Below are positions 1 through 8,387 of a DNA stretch of 64,000 bases, piece by piece. Positions within the stretch are counted from its first letter, which is position 1, and each line of letters opens with the position of its first letter. The stretch spans positions 14,970 through 78,969 of the forward strand of contig JAYUHM010000056.1 of the NCBI GenBank assembly GCA_043766985.1, given 5' to 3'. The DNA comes from JAAFIP01 sp043766985. Lineage in GTDB: Bacteria > Pseudomonadota > Gammaproteobacteria > Burkholderiales > Burkholderiaceae_C. Both the position numbers and the translations under genes were made by a program. The notes below the pieces were generated by a model, which was not told the DNA's origin, made no database searches, and saw nothing but the letters and a program-made list of their open reading frames with translations.

Positions 1-120
1 CCCGACCCTGCCCACTGGCCGCAACGCGCCTGCTTTCAGGGCGTATTGCCACCCGGGTTATTGGTAGAGCTGGTGGCCACCGCTGCCCCAGAATCCACTC
101 GGTTGCTACATATTCAATAG
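1..120 (+). CDS. C-terminal end of a RidA/YjgF-family protein (partial)
   Basis: Frame 1 is open from the window edge to a TAG at 118-120 and encodes 39 residues. The segment HWPQRACFQGVLPPGLLVEL matches the last strands of RidA-family proteins, which usually read 'R..v.v..LP.g.lVEi.a.A'. RidA enzymes hydrolyse reactive enamine/imine intermediates released by PLP enzymes. The N-terminal part, including most of the active site, lies outside the window, so the subfamily is unknown. The stop codon and the last two codons lie inside a copy of the dispersed repeat at 112-155, so the repeat has supplied the gene's terminus. Confidence 0.5.
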   Translation, partial: PDPAHWPQRACFQGVLPPGLLVELVATAAPESTRLLHIQ

Positions 121-155
121 CTGATTGTGCTGTTTTTTATTGGGCTACAGCCCGA
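112..155 (+). repeat. Dispersed 45-bp element, copy 1
   Basis: Reads ATTCAATAGCTGATTGTGC, a variable stretch, then TATTGGGCTACAGCCC. The 3' part can fold as GGGCT/AGCCC. It contributes the stop codon of the upstream RidA-like gene. Confidence 0.75.
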
Positions 156-167
156 TATTGCACTCAA

Positions 168-1013
168 TTACGTTAAAGCAAAAGCGTCCATCGCTAGGTA
201 GCGGTACATCACCTCGCGGCTCAGATACTGCACGGCAGGGGCCGAGGCAGTAGCATCGCCCCATCCCGCAGCGCCCAAGGCAAAATAAATTGGGGCAAAG
301 TGCTCGTCGGTGGGGTGGGCGCGCACGGCTTGGGGGGCTTGCTGGCGGTAAGCCAGCATGGCGGTTTTGTCGCCGTGCGTGACGGCCTGCTCTATCCAAC
401 GGGCAAAGGCTTGGGCGTAGGGCTCGGGGGTGTCGCCCAGCTCGGGGCGGCCTGCGTTAAAAAACTCGCCTAGGTTATGCGTCATGCTGCCTGAGGCGAC
501 TATCAACACACCTTGGCTGCGCAAGCTGGCCAGCGCCGCGCCCATGGCCATGACCGATTGCGGCGTGTAGCTGGCTGGCAGCGCCACTTGCACCACGGGT
601 ATATCGGCTTGGGGGAACAAGTGCATCAGCGGCACCCAGGCACCGTGGTCTAGCGGGCGCTTGGCGTCGCCTTGCGCGGCTATGCCTGCGGCCTGCAGCA
701 GCGCCAGCACCTGCTGCCCCAGCGCCGGGCTGCCCGCAGCGGGGTACTGCAACTGGTACAGCTCAGGCGGAAAGCCGCCAAAGTCGTGCCAGGTCTCGGG
801 GTGGGGCGTGGTCATCACCGTGGCGGCGTGCGACATCCAGTGCGGCGACATGACGACGATGCCGCGCGGCTTGACTGGCAGGGCCTGTGCCCAGGCCCGC
901 AGCGCGGGGGCGGTGCTGCCAAGCTCCAGGGCGAACATGGGCGAGCCATGCGATACAAAAAGCACCGGCATGGGTGCCGTGTGCGCGGTATGCTGGGCGG
1001 TAGAAGTAGTCAT
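168..1013 (-). CDS. ygiD: LigB/DODA-type extradiol aromatic ring-opening dioxygenase
   Basis: A 281-residue protein of the class III extradiol dioxygenase (LigB) superfamily, most like YgiD/4,5-DOPA dioxygenase, which opens catechol-type rings with a single metal ion. Visible motifs are SHGSP (His22), SPHW (His58), LDHGAWVPL (His123) and GSMTHNL (His179), the usual metal and substrate-binding positions, plus a C-terminal TDEHFAPIYFALGA block. Length fits the family (about 260-280). There is no signal peptide, so it should be cytoplasmic. It stands alone on the minus strand, separated from the peptidase gene upstream by a repeat. The physiological substrate cannot be told from the sequence; YgiD proteins in non-plant bacteria have no settled role. 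Confidence 0.85.
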   Translation of the reverse strand: MTTSTAQHTAHTAPMPVLFVSHGSPMFALELGSTAPALRAWAQALPVKPRGIVVMSPHWMSHAATVMTTPHPETWHDFGGFPPELYQLQYPAAGSPALGQQVLALLQAAGIAAQGDAKRPLDHGAWVPLMHLFPQADIPVVQVALPASYTPQSVMAMGAALASLRSQGVLIVASGSMTHNLGEFFNAGRPELGDTPEPYAQAFARWIEQAVTHGDKTAMLAYRQQAPQAVRAHPTDEHFAPIYFALGAAGWGDATASAPAVQYLSREVMYRYLAMDAFALT

Positions 1014-1050
1014 ACAGGCAATGTGGAGGCGATTGCCAAGTTTTCAATGC

Positions 1051-1100
1051 ACTATTAATTTAGTAGCTGCTTGTGCTATGTTCTGTTGGGCTAACAGCCA
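1051..1100 (+). repeat. Dispersed 45-bp element, copy 2
   Basis: ACTATTAATTTAGTAGCTGC followed by TTGTGCTATGTTCTGTTGGG and CTAACAGCC. Lies between the dioxygenase and YpfJ-like genes. Confidence 0.85.
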
Positions 1101-1114
1101 AAATGATGCAATAT

Positions 1115-2005
1115 TTACAGGGCTTTGGCGCTGAAGGTGTCGCACTGCTTCATGTTGCCGCTTTGCAGCCCGGCGTTAAACCAGGCCATGCGCTGCTTGC
1201 TGGAGCCGTGGGTAAAGGTGTCGGGCTGGGCGTAGCCTTGGCTCTTTTTTTGCAGGGTGTCGTCGCCAATTTGCGCGGCAGCGTTCAGAGCTTCTTCAAT
1301 GTCGCCTTTGTCCAAATTCAGTTGCGAGCCGCGCGACCACACACCGGCAAAGCAGTCGGCCTGCAGCTCTAGCCGCACGCTCAGGGCGTTTTGCTCTTTC
1401 TCGCTGATGCGCCCGCGCATGGCGTCTACCTTGGCGCTGATGCCCAGCTGGTGTTGCACATGGTGGCCAATCTCGTGGGCTATCACGTAGGCTTGGGCAA
1501 AGTCGCCGGGGGCGCCCAGCTTGGTTTTCATGGTTTCGTAAAAGCCCAGGTCGATATAGACCTTTTGGTCGCCGGGGCAGTAAAACGGGCCCATGGCCGC
1601 CTGACCAGTGCCGCAGGCCGTGGGCGTAGAGCCACGAAACAGCACCAGCTTGGGCTGCTTGTACACCGCGCCGCCCGCCTTGAAAACACTGCTCCACACG
1701 TCTTCGGTGTCGGCCAGTACTTTGGACACAAAACCGGCCATCTGGTCGTCTTTAGGCGGGCGATGCGCGGGGCCCTGGCTAACCTGCGGGGCGGGTGCGC
1801 CACCGCCACCCAAAATGCCAAGCACCGTCATCGGGTTGATACCCAAAAAGTAAGAAGCCACCAGTGCAATAACGATACCGCCAATGCCTAAACGCCCGCC
1901 GCCAAGGCCGCCAATACCGCGGCTCCCGCCGCCGCCGCCGCCACCACCGCTCTCATCGCGGCGGTCTTCTACGTTGTCTGATTCGCGTCTGCCGTCTACG
2001 TCCAT
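1115..2005 (-). CDS. ypfJ: YpfJ-family neutral zinc metallopeptidase
   Basis: A 296-residue putative zinc metalloprotease (YpfJ, also called the KPN_02809 neutral zinc metallopeptidase family). The N-terminus carries the family signature RRESDNVEDRR, then a glycine-rich stretch with eight consecutive Gly, then one hydrophobic segment (about residues 40-66, IGGIVIALVASYFLGI) that probably anchors it in the inner membrane. The catalytic HEIGHH motif (His177, Glu178, His181) follows the ACGTGQAAMGPFYCPGD block typical of the family, and LELQADCFAGVW holds the downstream Glu ligand. The substrate is unknown in all characterised relatives. The start at 2005 is chosen because it begins exactly with the conserved N-terminal signature. 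Confidence 0.88.
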   Translation of the reverse strand: MDVDGRRESDNVEDRRDESGGGGGGGGSRGIGGLGGGRLGIGGIVIALVASYFLGINPMTVLGILGGGGAPAPQVSQGPAHRPPKDDQMAGFVSKVLADTEDVWSSVFKAGGAVYKQPKLVLFRGSTPTACGTGQAAMGPFYCPGDQKVYIDLGFYETMKTKLGAPGDFAQAYVIAHEIGHHVQHQLGISAKVDAMRGRISEKEQNALSVRLELQADCFAGVWSRGSQLNLDKGDIEEALNAAAQIGDDTLQKKSQGYAQPDTFTHGSSKQRMAWFNAGLQSGNMKQCDTFSAKAL

Positions 2006-2248
2006 AGCACTGTCTCCGTTGGGTTATCTGTTGGCCCCCATGTTACACCGAAGGCCGCGCTACAGGCGGTTTGCAACCGACTGTGTACGCAGCGCAATAA
2101 GGCAAATCGGGTGCTTAAAGGCGGGCAGCTGCACCAAGGTAGTGTCCAACAACGCGTTGTGGTTCAATGTGGTTGATAGGCCTAGGGTTGGCACTTTAAA
2201 ACCCTGTGCAAAATTCACGGAATAATCGCTTATTCAAAGCCAGCCACC

Positions 2249-2953
2249 ATGCCACTGCCCGCATCGCCCAAGCGCTCAATGCCACCCGCCCGCAAAGTCA
2301 GCACCGCCACTGCGCCCAGCGTGTTGGTGACTGGCTTTGAAGCTTTTGGCGACGACCCCAGTGGCCAGGGGCTCAACCCCAGCGCCGTGGCCGCGCGCGC
2401 CCTGCACGGCAAGCGCATTGCCGGGCACCGCGTGGTGGCCGCCGTGCTGCCTTGCGTGTTTGGGCAATCGGTCAGCACACTCAAAGCGCTGGTGCTGGCG
2501 CACCAGCCAGCACTCATCGTGTGTGTGGGCCAAGCCGGTGGCCGCGCGGGTATTTCTATCGAGCGCATCGCCGTGAACCTGGACGACGCGCCCATACCCG
2601 ACAACGCCGGGCGCATGCTGCGCAACACCCCGGTGGTAGCCAGCGGGCCGGCGGCCTACTTCAGCACCCTGCCAGTGCAAGCCATGTTGACCGCCCTGCA
2701 ACGCGCTGGCACGCCCAGCGAGCTGTCTAGCAGCGCGGGGCATTTTGTCTGCAACCATGTGTTTTATGCGTTGATGCATTTGCTAGCCAAGAAGAAAAAT
2801 GCCGTGCGCGGCGGTTTTGTGCATGTGCCCTACCTGCCCGAGCAAGCCGTGGCAACGGGCATGCCCAGCATGGCGCAGGTTGACATCAACCAAGGTTTGT
2901 CGGTGGCGGTGCGGGCGGCGCTGGTGCACGCCAGCGCCGCCGCCAAACTTTAG
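2249..2953 (+). CDS. pcp: Pyrrolidone-carboxylate (pyroglutamyl) peptidase
   Basis: A 234-residue cysteine peptidase of family C15, which removes N-terminal pyroglutamate from peptides in the cytoplasm. The catalytic triad is visible: Glu105 in GGRAGISIERIAVN, Cys168 in AGHFVCN and His192 in GFVHVPYLPEQ. VLVTGFEAFGDD is the conserved first strand. The protein has about 22 extra residues before that strand compared with typical members (about 215 aa); a second in-frame ATG at 2279 would remove ten of them, so the start is uncertain. It is followed, across a repeat, by an ornithine-cyclodeaminase-family gene on the same strand. Both products touch glutamate/proline-type metabolism, but co-transcription is only a guess. 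Confidence 0.93.
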   Translation: MPLPASPKRSMPPARKVSTATAPSVLVTGFEAFGDDPSGQGLNPSAVAARALHGKRIAGHRVVAAVLPCVFGQSVSTLKALVLAHQPALIVCVGQAGGRAGISIERIAVNLDDAPIPDNAGRMLRNTPVVASGPAAYFSTLPVQAMLTALQRAGTPSELSSSAGHFVCNHVFYALMHLLAKKKNAVRGGFVHVPYLPEQAVATGMPSMAQVDINQGLSVAVRAALVHASAAAKL

Positions 2954-2969
2954 CAATGCGCGCCACTAC

Positions 2970-3019
2970 ACTATTAATTAAATAGCAGCTTGTGCCATAC
3001 TCTATTGGGCTTACGGCAT
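2970..3019 (+). repeat. Dispersed 45-bp element, copy 3
   Basis: ACTATTAATTAAATAGCAGC then TTGTGCCATACTCTATTGGG and CTTACGGC, one of the least degenerate copies. It lies between pcp and the next gene. Confidence 0.9.
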
Positions 3020-3033
3020 AAAACACCTTCAAA

Positions 3034-3960
3034 ATGCTCTATAACGCCCCGCAAACTGCCCAAGCCTTACCCTACCCCGCGCTGGCCACTGAAATAGCCC
3101 GTCTGCTGCACGACGCCAGCGTGCAGGTGCCGCCGCGCGTGGTGCAGGCCCTGCCCGGTGGCGGCAGCTTTTTTATCATGCCCGCGCATGATGAACGCCT
3201 GGCCGTGACCAAACTCATCACCTACACCCCGGCCAATGCCGCACGCGGGCAGCCCGTCATCTTGGGGGACGTAGTAGTGTTTGACATTGCCACGGGCCAG
3301 CGCTGCGCCGTGCTAGACGGCCCCACGGTAACGGCGCGGCGCACGGCCGCTGTATCGCTGCTGGCCGCGCAAACGCTGGCGCTGCAGCCACGCGGCCCTT
3401 TGCTGATTGTGGGCGCGGGGGTGCAGGGCCGTTCGCACCTGGAGGCTTTTGTTACGGGCCTGGGCGTGCGCGAGGTGTTTGTCCATTCACGCAGCGCCGC
3501 CAGCGCACAGGCCCTGGTGCAGCACGCCACTGCGCTGTTTGCCGCGCTGGGCATCACCGGCGGCAAAGCCACGGTGGTGGCCGATGTGGGCGACGCCCTG
3601 CGCCAGTGCCCGCTGGTGCTTACCTGCACCCCCGCACATGCGCATGTACTGCACGATGCAGCGCTGCTGCACCCGCAGGCCTTTGTGTGCGCGGTGGGCG
3701 CCTTTACAGCGCACATGGCCGAGCTGGCGCCCAGCGTGGTGCAGCACTTTGCCCAGCATGGCCGCATTGTGGTGGACACCGCAGACGCCGCGCACGAAGC
3801 GGGCGATTTGCTGCAAGCGGGTGTTGATGTGCCAAGCTGCCCCACGCTGCAAAGCATGGTGCAACAGCCGCCCACCGCGCGCACCGCTACCCTGTTTAAA
3901 AGCTGCGGCTGGGCCGGGTGGGATTTAGCCGCTGCGCGGCTGGTGCACCACCAAATGTGA
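3034..3960 (+). CDS. Ornithine cyclodeaminase / mu-crystallin family reductase
   Basis: A 308-residue NAD(P)-binding protein of the ornithine cyclodeaminase/mu-crystallin family. VTKLITYTP carries the substrate-binding Lys, GPTVTARRTAAVSLLAA is the conserved helix, and LLIVGAGVQGRSHLEAF is the Rossmann dinucleotide-binding loop. The family includes ornithine cyclodeaminase, alanine dehydrogenase and delta-1-pyrroline/piperideine-2-carboxylate reductase (LhpI). Proteobacterial members of this length are often the last, which reduces cyclic imino acids to L-proline or L-pipecolate. The specific activity cannot be settled from the sequence. Neighbouring pcp releases pyroglutamate, which is compatible with an imino-acid or proline-related theme but not proof. 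Confidence 0.82.
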   Translation: MLYNAPQTAQALPYPALATEIARLLHDASVQVPPRVVQALPGGGSFFIMPAHDERLAVTKLITYTPANAARGQPVILGDVVVFDIATGQRCAVLDGPTVTARRTAAVSLLAAQTLALQPRGPLLIVGAGVQGRSHLEAFVTGLGVREVFVHSRSAASAQALVQHATALFAALGITGGKATVVADVGDALRQCPLVLTCTPAHAHVLHDAALLHPQAFVCAVGAFTAHMAELAPSVVQHFAQHGRIVVDTADAAHEAGDLLQAGVDVPSCPTLQSMVQQPPTARTATLFKSCGWAGWDLAAARLVHHQM

Positions 3961-3965
3961 CAGGC

Positions 3966-3980
3966 CATGCTTAAAGCATG
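3966..3980. terminator. Short palindrome between convergent genes
   Basis: CATGCTT and AAGCATG flank one base in the 41-base gap between two convergent genes. It could slow transcription from both sides, but it has no T-run on either strand, so an intrinsic terminator is weakly supported. Confidence 0.25.
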
Positions 3981-4001
3981 CAGCGCCGCACGGCCAGTGC
4001 G

Positions 4002-5873
4002 CTAAGGATTGCGCCGAGTTAACTTGCCCGAGGCGGTTTGTTGGTCGCCCTTGTAAGTGCCCTCCCAGCGGTCGCCGCTGGCCCATACAAATACGCCTTC
4101 GCCGTTCTTGAGGCCCGCCTTCCAGTAGCCGGTGTATTTATCGCCACCTTTCCACTCGTAGGTGCCCTGCCCGTCGGGCACGCCCTGGTTGAGGCTGCCT
4201 TTGTAGAGGTCACCTTCAGCGTACTTCATCGTACCCGCACCGTGTGGCATACCGCCCGCCATCTCGCCCTGGTACTGGTTGCCGTTGGCAAAATGCATTT
4301 TGCCCACGCCTTGTGCCACATCCATTTGCCAAGAGCCTTCATAGGTTTGGCCATTGCGCCACACGTACACACCCAAGCCATGCGTTTTGCCGTTGGTAAA
4401 TGCGCCGCGGTAAGTGTCGCCCGACGCAAATTTCATAAAACCTTCGCCATGGGCAATACTGTCTACCACTTCGCCTTCGTAGCGGTCGCCATTTTTAAAG
4501 ATCAACTCACCTTTGCCGACCGCGCGGTCATCTACCCACTGCCCGTTGTACTGCCCGCCACTCCAGGTAAACACGCCGTGCCCTTGGCGCTTGCCAACGA
4601 GCAAGGTGCCCTCAAACACATCACCATTGTCCCAAGCCACCCGGCCCACGCCAGACCAGGTGCGGCTTTTCGGGTCGCTGGCAAAGCGACCGGTAAACTT
4701 TGTGGTCCCCGCCACGTATTCACCATCTGGAAACGGCTTGCCTTTACTGTCCAGCAATGTATTGTGGGTTGTGCTGTTCAGCGCTGCGGCTGGCAAGGGT
4801 GGTTTTGCCTCAATAGCGGGATGGGGCTTGCCCGGCGGGTTGGCCAGCGCCACTGCGCTTGTCGGAGCCACGGGTTTCACAAAAGCTTGCAGCGAGGCCA
4901 GGCGCGACTGCGCCACCTGGGCAAACACGCCCTGCGGATAGCGCGCCAAGTAGCTGCGCAGCTCATCCACAGAGCCGCTGTTTTTTACGGTCTCCCACAG
5001 GCTCAGTTCAAGCCTGGTCGCGTCAGCGCTCTCTACACGCGCTGCACCGCTTGCGGCCACCTGCGTGGGTTGAAAGTAAAACTGCCCTTCCAGCGCGGTG
5101 TTTTCCCAAGGTGTTTGCTGGTTATTGCTGTCGCGCCGTACCAAGGTGCGCACCTGCTTAAACACTTCTTCCACGGGCAAGCCAGGGTTGGAGATTACCT
5201 TGGCCAAATGCTGGGTGTACAGGCCGTTTTGCCCATTGCCATCTGAGGCCACGGAGCCTGGCGAGGTAGAGTAAGCCACCATCGACCCCGAAGGCGCACT
5301 CATGGTGGCCAGGCCCATGGTTGATGCGCGGGAGCGCACCGCAAACGGGTTGTTGCGGCAGGCGTCCAGTATCACCAAATTCATGCGGTTACCTGCAGAC
5401 TGCATTTTCTCCAGCACCAGCTGCGCATTCAGCGCGTCTTCAGCCACCTCGTCTTCATTGCGAATGTCCGAGTCAATTGACACCAGGTAGTTTTCGCCCT
5501 TCACCTGCACGCCGTGGCCCGCAAAATAAAACAAGCCCACACCGCCGCGCTGTTTTAGGCGGTCGCCAAAATCTCTGACCAAACGCCGTGTCTCGCGCAA
5601 GCTGGCGTTTTCTGCTTTGATGACCTGAAAGCCTGCTTGCTTAAGCACCTCCTCCATCAAGCGCGCGTCGTTTACGGGGTTGGTCAGCGGCGCATTGCGG
5701 TAGTTGGCGTTGCCTATCACCAGGGCCAGGCGGTGCTCACCTGCATCTTGCGCCTGCGCCAGCAGCGTGCCCATGCAGCCCATAAGCAGCCAGAGCGCTA
5801 AGCGCGCCCAGCGCCAAGCGCGCTCTTGCAAGAGCGACACAGTGCAGCTGGTGATGGTCATGTGAACGGGCAT
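4002..5873 (-). CDS. Secreted caspase-family (C14) protein with C-terminal MORN repeats
   Basis: A 623-residue exported protein. Residues 24-42 form a signal peptide (LALWLLMGCMGTLLAQAQ). Residues about 47-270 are a caspase-like p20 domain: RLALVIGNANY, the catalytic His120 in YFAGHGVQ and the catalytic Cys172 in LDACRNNP are all present. A linker containing a short ELSLWETVKNSGSVDELRSY helical segment leads to a run of about eight or nine MORN repeats to the C-terminus, each of the form GxYxGxxxxGxxHGxG. Caspase-like proteins in bacteria cleave after basic residues; MORN repeats are usually phospholipid or protein contact modules. The combination suggests a periplasmic or envelope-attached protease, though the substrate is unknown. 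The start is taken at 5873; the in-frame Met at residue 5 (5861) is an alternative. Confidence 0.9.
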   Translation of the reverse strand: MPVHMTITSCTVSLLQERAWRWARLALWLLMGCMGTLLAQAQDAGEHRLALVIGNANYRNAPLTNPVNDARLMEEVLKQAGFQVIKAENASLRETRRLVRDFGDRLKQRGGVGLFYFAGHGVQVKGENYLVSIDSDIRNEDEVAEDALNAQLVLEKMQSAGNRMNLVILDACRNNPFAVRSRASTMGLATMSAPSGSMVAYSTSPGSVASDGNGQNGLYTQHLAKVISNPGLPVEEVFKQVRTLVRRDSNNQQTPWENTALEGQFYFQPTQVAASGAARVESADATRLELSLWETVKNSGSVDELRSYLARYPQGVFAQVAQSRLASLQAFVKPVAPTSAVALANPPGKPHPAIEAKPPLPAAALNSTTHNTLLDSKGKPFPDGEYVAGTTKFTGRFASDPKSRTWSGVGRVAWDNGDVFEGTLLVGKRQGHGVFTWSGGQYNGQWVDDRAVGKGELIFKNGDRYEGEVVDSIAHGEGFMKFASGDTYRGAFTNGKTHGLGVYVWRNGQTYEGSWQMDVAQGVGKMHFANGNQYQGEMAGGMPHGAGTMKYAEGDLYKGSLNQGVPDGQGTYEWKGGDKYTGYWKAGLKNGEGVFVWASGDRWEGTYKGDQQTASGKLTRRNP

Positions 5874-6001
5874 TAAAATTTGAACGCGTCAGGGGGTAAA
5901 TCGCAATGGGCTTGTTCGGCCTCAACAGAGCCTGCACAACACTCTACCAAGCCGTAGAATCTAAACTTAACTATTAGTTGCATTATTTCACAATTGTAGG
6001 C

Positions 6002-6292
6002 ATGTACAGCGCCCCGGCGTTCCAAAAGGCCACGGGCCACACCCAGCGCGCCAGATACGACACCGTGGGCGCGCTGGCGGGCCGGGTGCTGCTGGCCGCG
6101 CCCAGCATCGCCTTTGCCGACCCCGCACGCGCCGCTACGGCGGGCACGCATTTCGCCAAAGTAGTCGACGCGCTTGGACTGACGGAAACTTTAGCCAGCG
6201 ACTTGCCCGCCGCGCGGCAGTGGCTGGCGGTTATGGCCACGCCAGAGGCGATGCGCGCGTTTGCGGGCAGTGGTTTTGTAGTGGCGCCATAA
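6002..6292 (+). pseudogene. Remnant of a ModA-like periplasmic binding protein gene
   Basis: A short frame of about 97 residues looks like a collapsed solute-binding protein of the ModA type. Its first 30 residues (FQKATGHTQRARYDTVGALA) match the N-terminal lobe just after the signal peptide, while SIAFADPARAATAGTHFAKV followed by VDALGLTETL matches the second lobe. The segments that normally lie between and after them, and the signal peptide, are missing, so an internal deletion of perhaps 80 or more residues is inferred. The frame itself is open, so a small protein could still be made, but it could not form a two-lobed binding protein. No modB or modC genes are nearby. Bounds are approximate. 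Confidence 0.5.
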
Positions 6293-6310
6293 ACCAAGCC
6301 ACCCTGTCAG

Positions 6311-6360
6311 CTATTTATTAAATAGCTGCTTGTGCAACACTCTATTGGGCTTTCGGCCTA
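6311..6360 (+). repeat. Dispersed 45-bp element, copy 4
   Basis: CTATTTATTAAATAGCTGCT, TTGTGC core and ACTCTATTGGGCTTTCGGCC. Between the ModA remnant and the convergent phosphatase gene. Confidence 0.9.
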
Positions 6361-6368
6361 TTTTTTTA

Positions 6369-7973
6369 CTAAATAGGCTTTCTATCGGGGGGCAACACCT
6401 CACCCGGGCCAGAGCGTGGCTCCACCGCATGCTGCTGCGTTTGCACCGGGTGAATGACCTTGGTGGTCGGGTCGCTCTCTCCTTCTACCCACCAGTTGGC
6501 CCACAGCCGGTCATCAATGTCCGGCTCTAGCGTTAAAAAGTTCCGCGCGCCTATCAGCCTGCGCGTGGTGGCCGGAAACTCGTACATCGTGGCCAGAATG
6601 CCTCTGTCCAGCACCTCTACTTTTTGGCAGGCTTGCTCCAAGAAGTAGCGCGCCATAGCGGGGGGCGCCGGGTGCACCATGCCGCTGGAGGTAAGCTGGT
6701 TAACCACCCTGGCGTTGGGCGGCACGTCGTTGCGGTCAGACTCAATGGCGCCCACAGCGGCCACATGCACGTCGCCCGACAGCAGGGTTACGCGGCAACC
6801 CTTTTGCGCCGATAAACGCAGCAAGCGGTGCACCAGGCGCAGGCGCTCTTGCAGGTGTGGTGGGCTGGTCCAGTGGTCACGCAGGTCGTCTTCCAGCTCT
6901 TGCTGGCCTGGCAGCACACCCAGCATTTTCTCCAGCAGGCCAAAGGTAGGGTGCACCACCGGTATGCTGGACATGATCAGCAGCTGTGTCATGCCCTCTT
7001 GTGCGTCCAGCCATTTGTATACCGCCGCCCAGCTTTTTTCACTCATCACCTGGTCGGGCTTGTAATCGTCGTGCGCGCCATCGGGCCGGTGCGGCATGCG
7101 CTCGCTGCGCATGTCCAGCGCCAGCAGGCCCATGGTGCCCATGCGAAAGCCCTTGCTGTAGCCGTCTTGCGCTGGCAAAGTAGCCGGTGGCAAGGCCCCC
7201 GTAGCTTGCAGCTGGAACAGCTTGAAGTAGCTGCTAGCCACGCTAAAAATACCCTGGTACACCGGGCAATTGTGCTGCTCGTAGGGGTAGGACCCCCAGC
7301 CGTCCATGATGTCGTGGTCGTCCCACATCATCACGCTGGGTATGCTGCCCATCGCCACGCGCACGTCGGTTTGCGACCAGCGGCTGAGGTACAGGTTTTC
7401 AAAAAACTTTTCTACCTCCAGGCGCAATGCAGGGCTAAATTCGTAGGCCATGCGGTGCTCGTACGCCAACTCGCTCCATTGCGCCAGCTCGGGTACTTCA
7501 CACCACATCGAGTCAGAGTACACCTGGTCGCCGCCCATCAGCAGCAAGCTCCATGGGCCAAACTTGCGGCCACGAATGGTGTCAGCGCCCACATGCAGAC
7601 GGTCCATGCGCGCCCACAATGCGTTTTTATCTTTCACCTGCTTCATCAGCTTGGGGTCTGAAAACCCGTTGCATGAGGCGTATGCCAACGCCGGCTGCGC
7701 GCCCTTCGCAGGCACCTGCAGGCTGTATTGCACCCCCGCCAGCGTGTAGCTCACAATCTGCGCCGCTGCCTTTTGCAGCACCGCAAAATCAAAGCGCCAT
7801 ACCGCGCTGGCCGTGTGCGGCAACTGCTGCAGGGCAATAGCCGCAGGCTTAGGCTGCCCCGCCACCGTCAGCACTGGCGCCGCATCTGCGGCATCGGTTA
7901 CCACCAGGGCGCTCACGCCCCAAGTGCCATCTTGGCAGCCCAAAAACTTCAATACCGGCCCGAGTTTGACCAT
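6369..7973 (-). CDS. PhoD-like metallophosphatase (alkaline phosphatase D family)
   Basis: A 534-residue calcineurin-like phosphoesterase of the PhoD type. Metal-binding motifs are visible: GGDQVYSDSMW, MMWDDHDIMDGWGS and LLSGDVHVAAVG. An N-terminal beta-rich segment (about residues 1-130, ending near ALAYASCNGF) precedes the catalytic domain. Classical PhoD enzymes are Tat-exported phosphodiesterases; this one has no signal peptide, so it is probably cytoplasmic, like the PhoD-like subgroup of uncharacterised function. The gene stands alone, ends next to a dispersed repeat, and is read away from the toxin-antitoxin patch. Confidence 0.85.
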   Translation of the reverse strand: MVKLGPVLKFLGCQDGTWGVSALVVTDAADAAPVLTVAGQPKPAAIALQQLPHTASAVWRFDFAVLQKAAAQIVSYTLAGVQYSLQVPAKGAQPALAYASCNGFSDPKLMKQVKDKNALWARMDRLHVGADTIRGRKFGPWSLLLMGGDQVYSDSMWCEVPELAQWSELAYEHRMAYEFSPALRLEVEKFFENLYLSRWSQTDVRVAMGSIPSVMMWDDHDIMDGWGSYPYEQHNCPVYQGIFSVASSYFKLFQLQATGALPPATLPAQDGYSKGFRMGTMGLLALDMRSERMPHRPDGAHDDYKPDQVMSEKSWAAVYKWLDAQEGMTQLLIMSSIPVVHPTFGLLEKMLGVLPGQQELEDDLRDHWTSPPHLQERLRLVHRLLRLSAQKGCRVTLLSGDVHVAAVGAIESDRNDVPPNARVVNQLTSSGMVHPAPPAMARYFLEQACQKVEVLDRGILATMYEFPATTRRLIGARNFLTLEPDIDDRLWANWWVEGESDPTTKVIHPVQTQQHAVEPRSGPGEVLPPDRKPI

Positions 7974-8090
7974 GTTGCCTCCTTACGCAAAATGTTGTGA
8001 ATTGTTTGAACGCAAGGATAGATGTGAACTGCTGGAGGGCGCAACCCTCAAACTGATGAGGGTGTTACAGGCTGTTTATGACTTCAGCCG

Positions 8091-8387
8091 CTAGATCTTG
8101 GGATATCCGCACTCGCGTTGATGCCGCACGCGCAGAACCAGAGCCATATCGTGCGCTTCGTCATATTGGTACAGCGCCAGATAGCCAGAAGCGCCGCGAG
8201 AAATTACCAGCTCGCGCAAACCCTTACGCGCAGGTCGCCCGATTTTGGGATGCGCTGCCAAAATCTCCAACGCCCCCAGCACGATGTCCGCCGTATCGAA
8301 CGCGTACTCCGGAAAACTATCCATCAAAAATCGCGTTAAGCGCACCAGATCATCGCCAGCCTCGGCAGCCAGTACCCAGCGCGTCAT
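8091..8387 (-). CDS. ParE/RelE-superfamily toxin (module 1)
   Basis: A 98-residue toxin-like protein of the ParE/RelE fold. The C-terminal core LRELVISRGASGYLALYQYD and LVLRVRHQRE is typical: the last strand carries the arginine-rich RHQRE motif seen in ParE-type toxins. Its start overlaps the stop of the upstream antitoxin gene by four bases, the usual antitoxin-first arrangement. It is clearly homologous to the toxin at 9119-9424, which reads away from it in the opposite orientation. ParE toxins act on gyrase and RelE toxins on ribosome-bound mRNA; which applies here cannot be said. Confidence 0.85.
   Translation of the reverse strand: MTRWVLAAEAGDDLVRLTRFLMDSFPEYAFDTADIVLGALEILAAHPKIGRPARKGLRELVISRGASGYLALYQYDEAHDMALVLRVRHQRECGYPKI

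Noticed and set aside
4038..5246. 402-codon open frame opposite the caspase-MORN gene
   Set aside because: It is the antisense of clear MORN and caspase motifs and has no recognisable protein features of its own.
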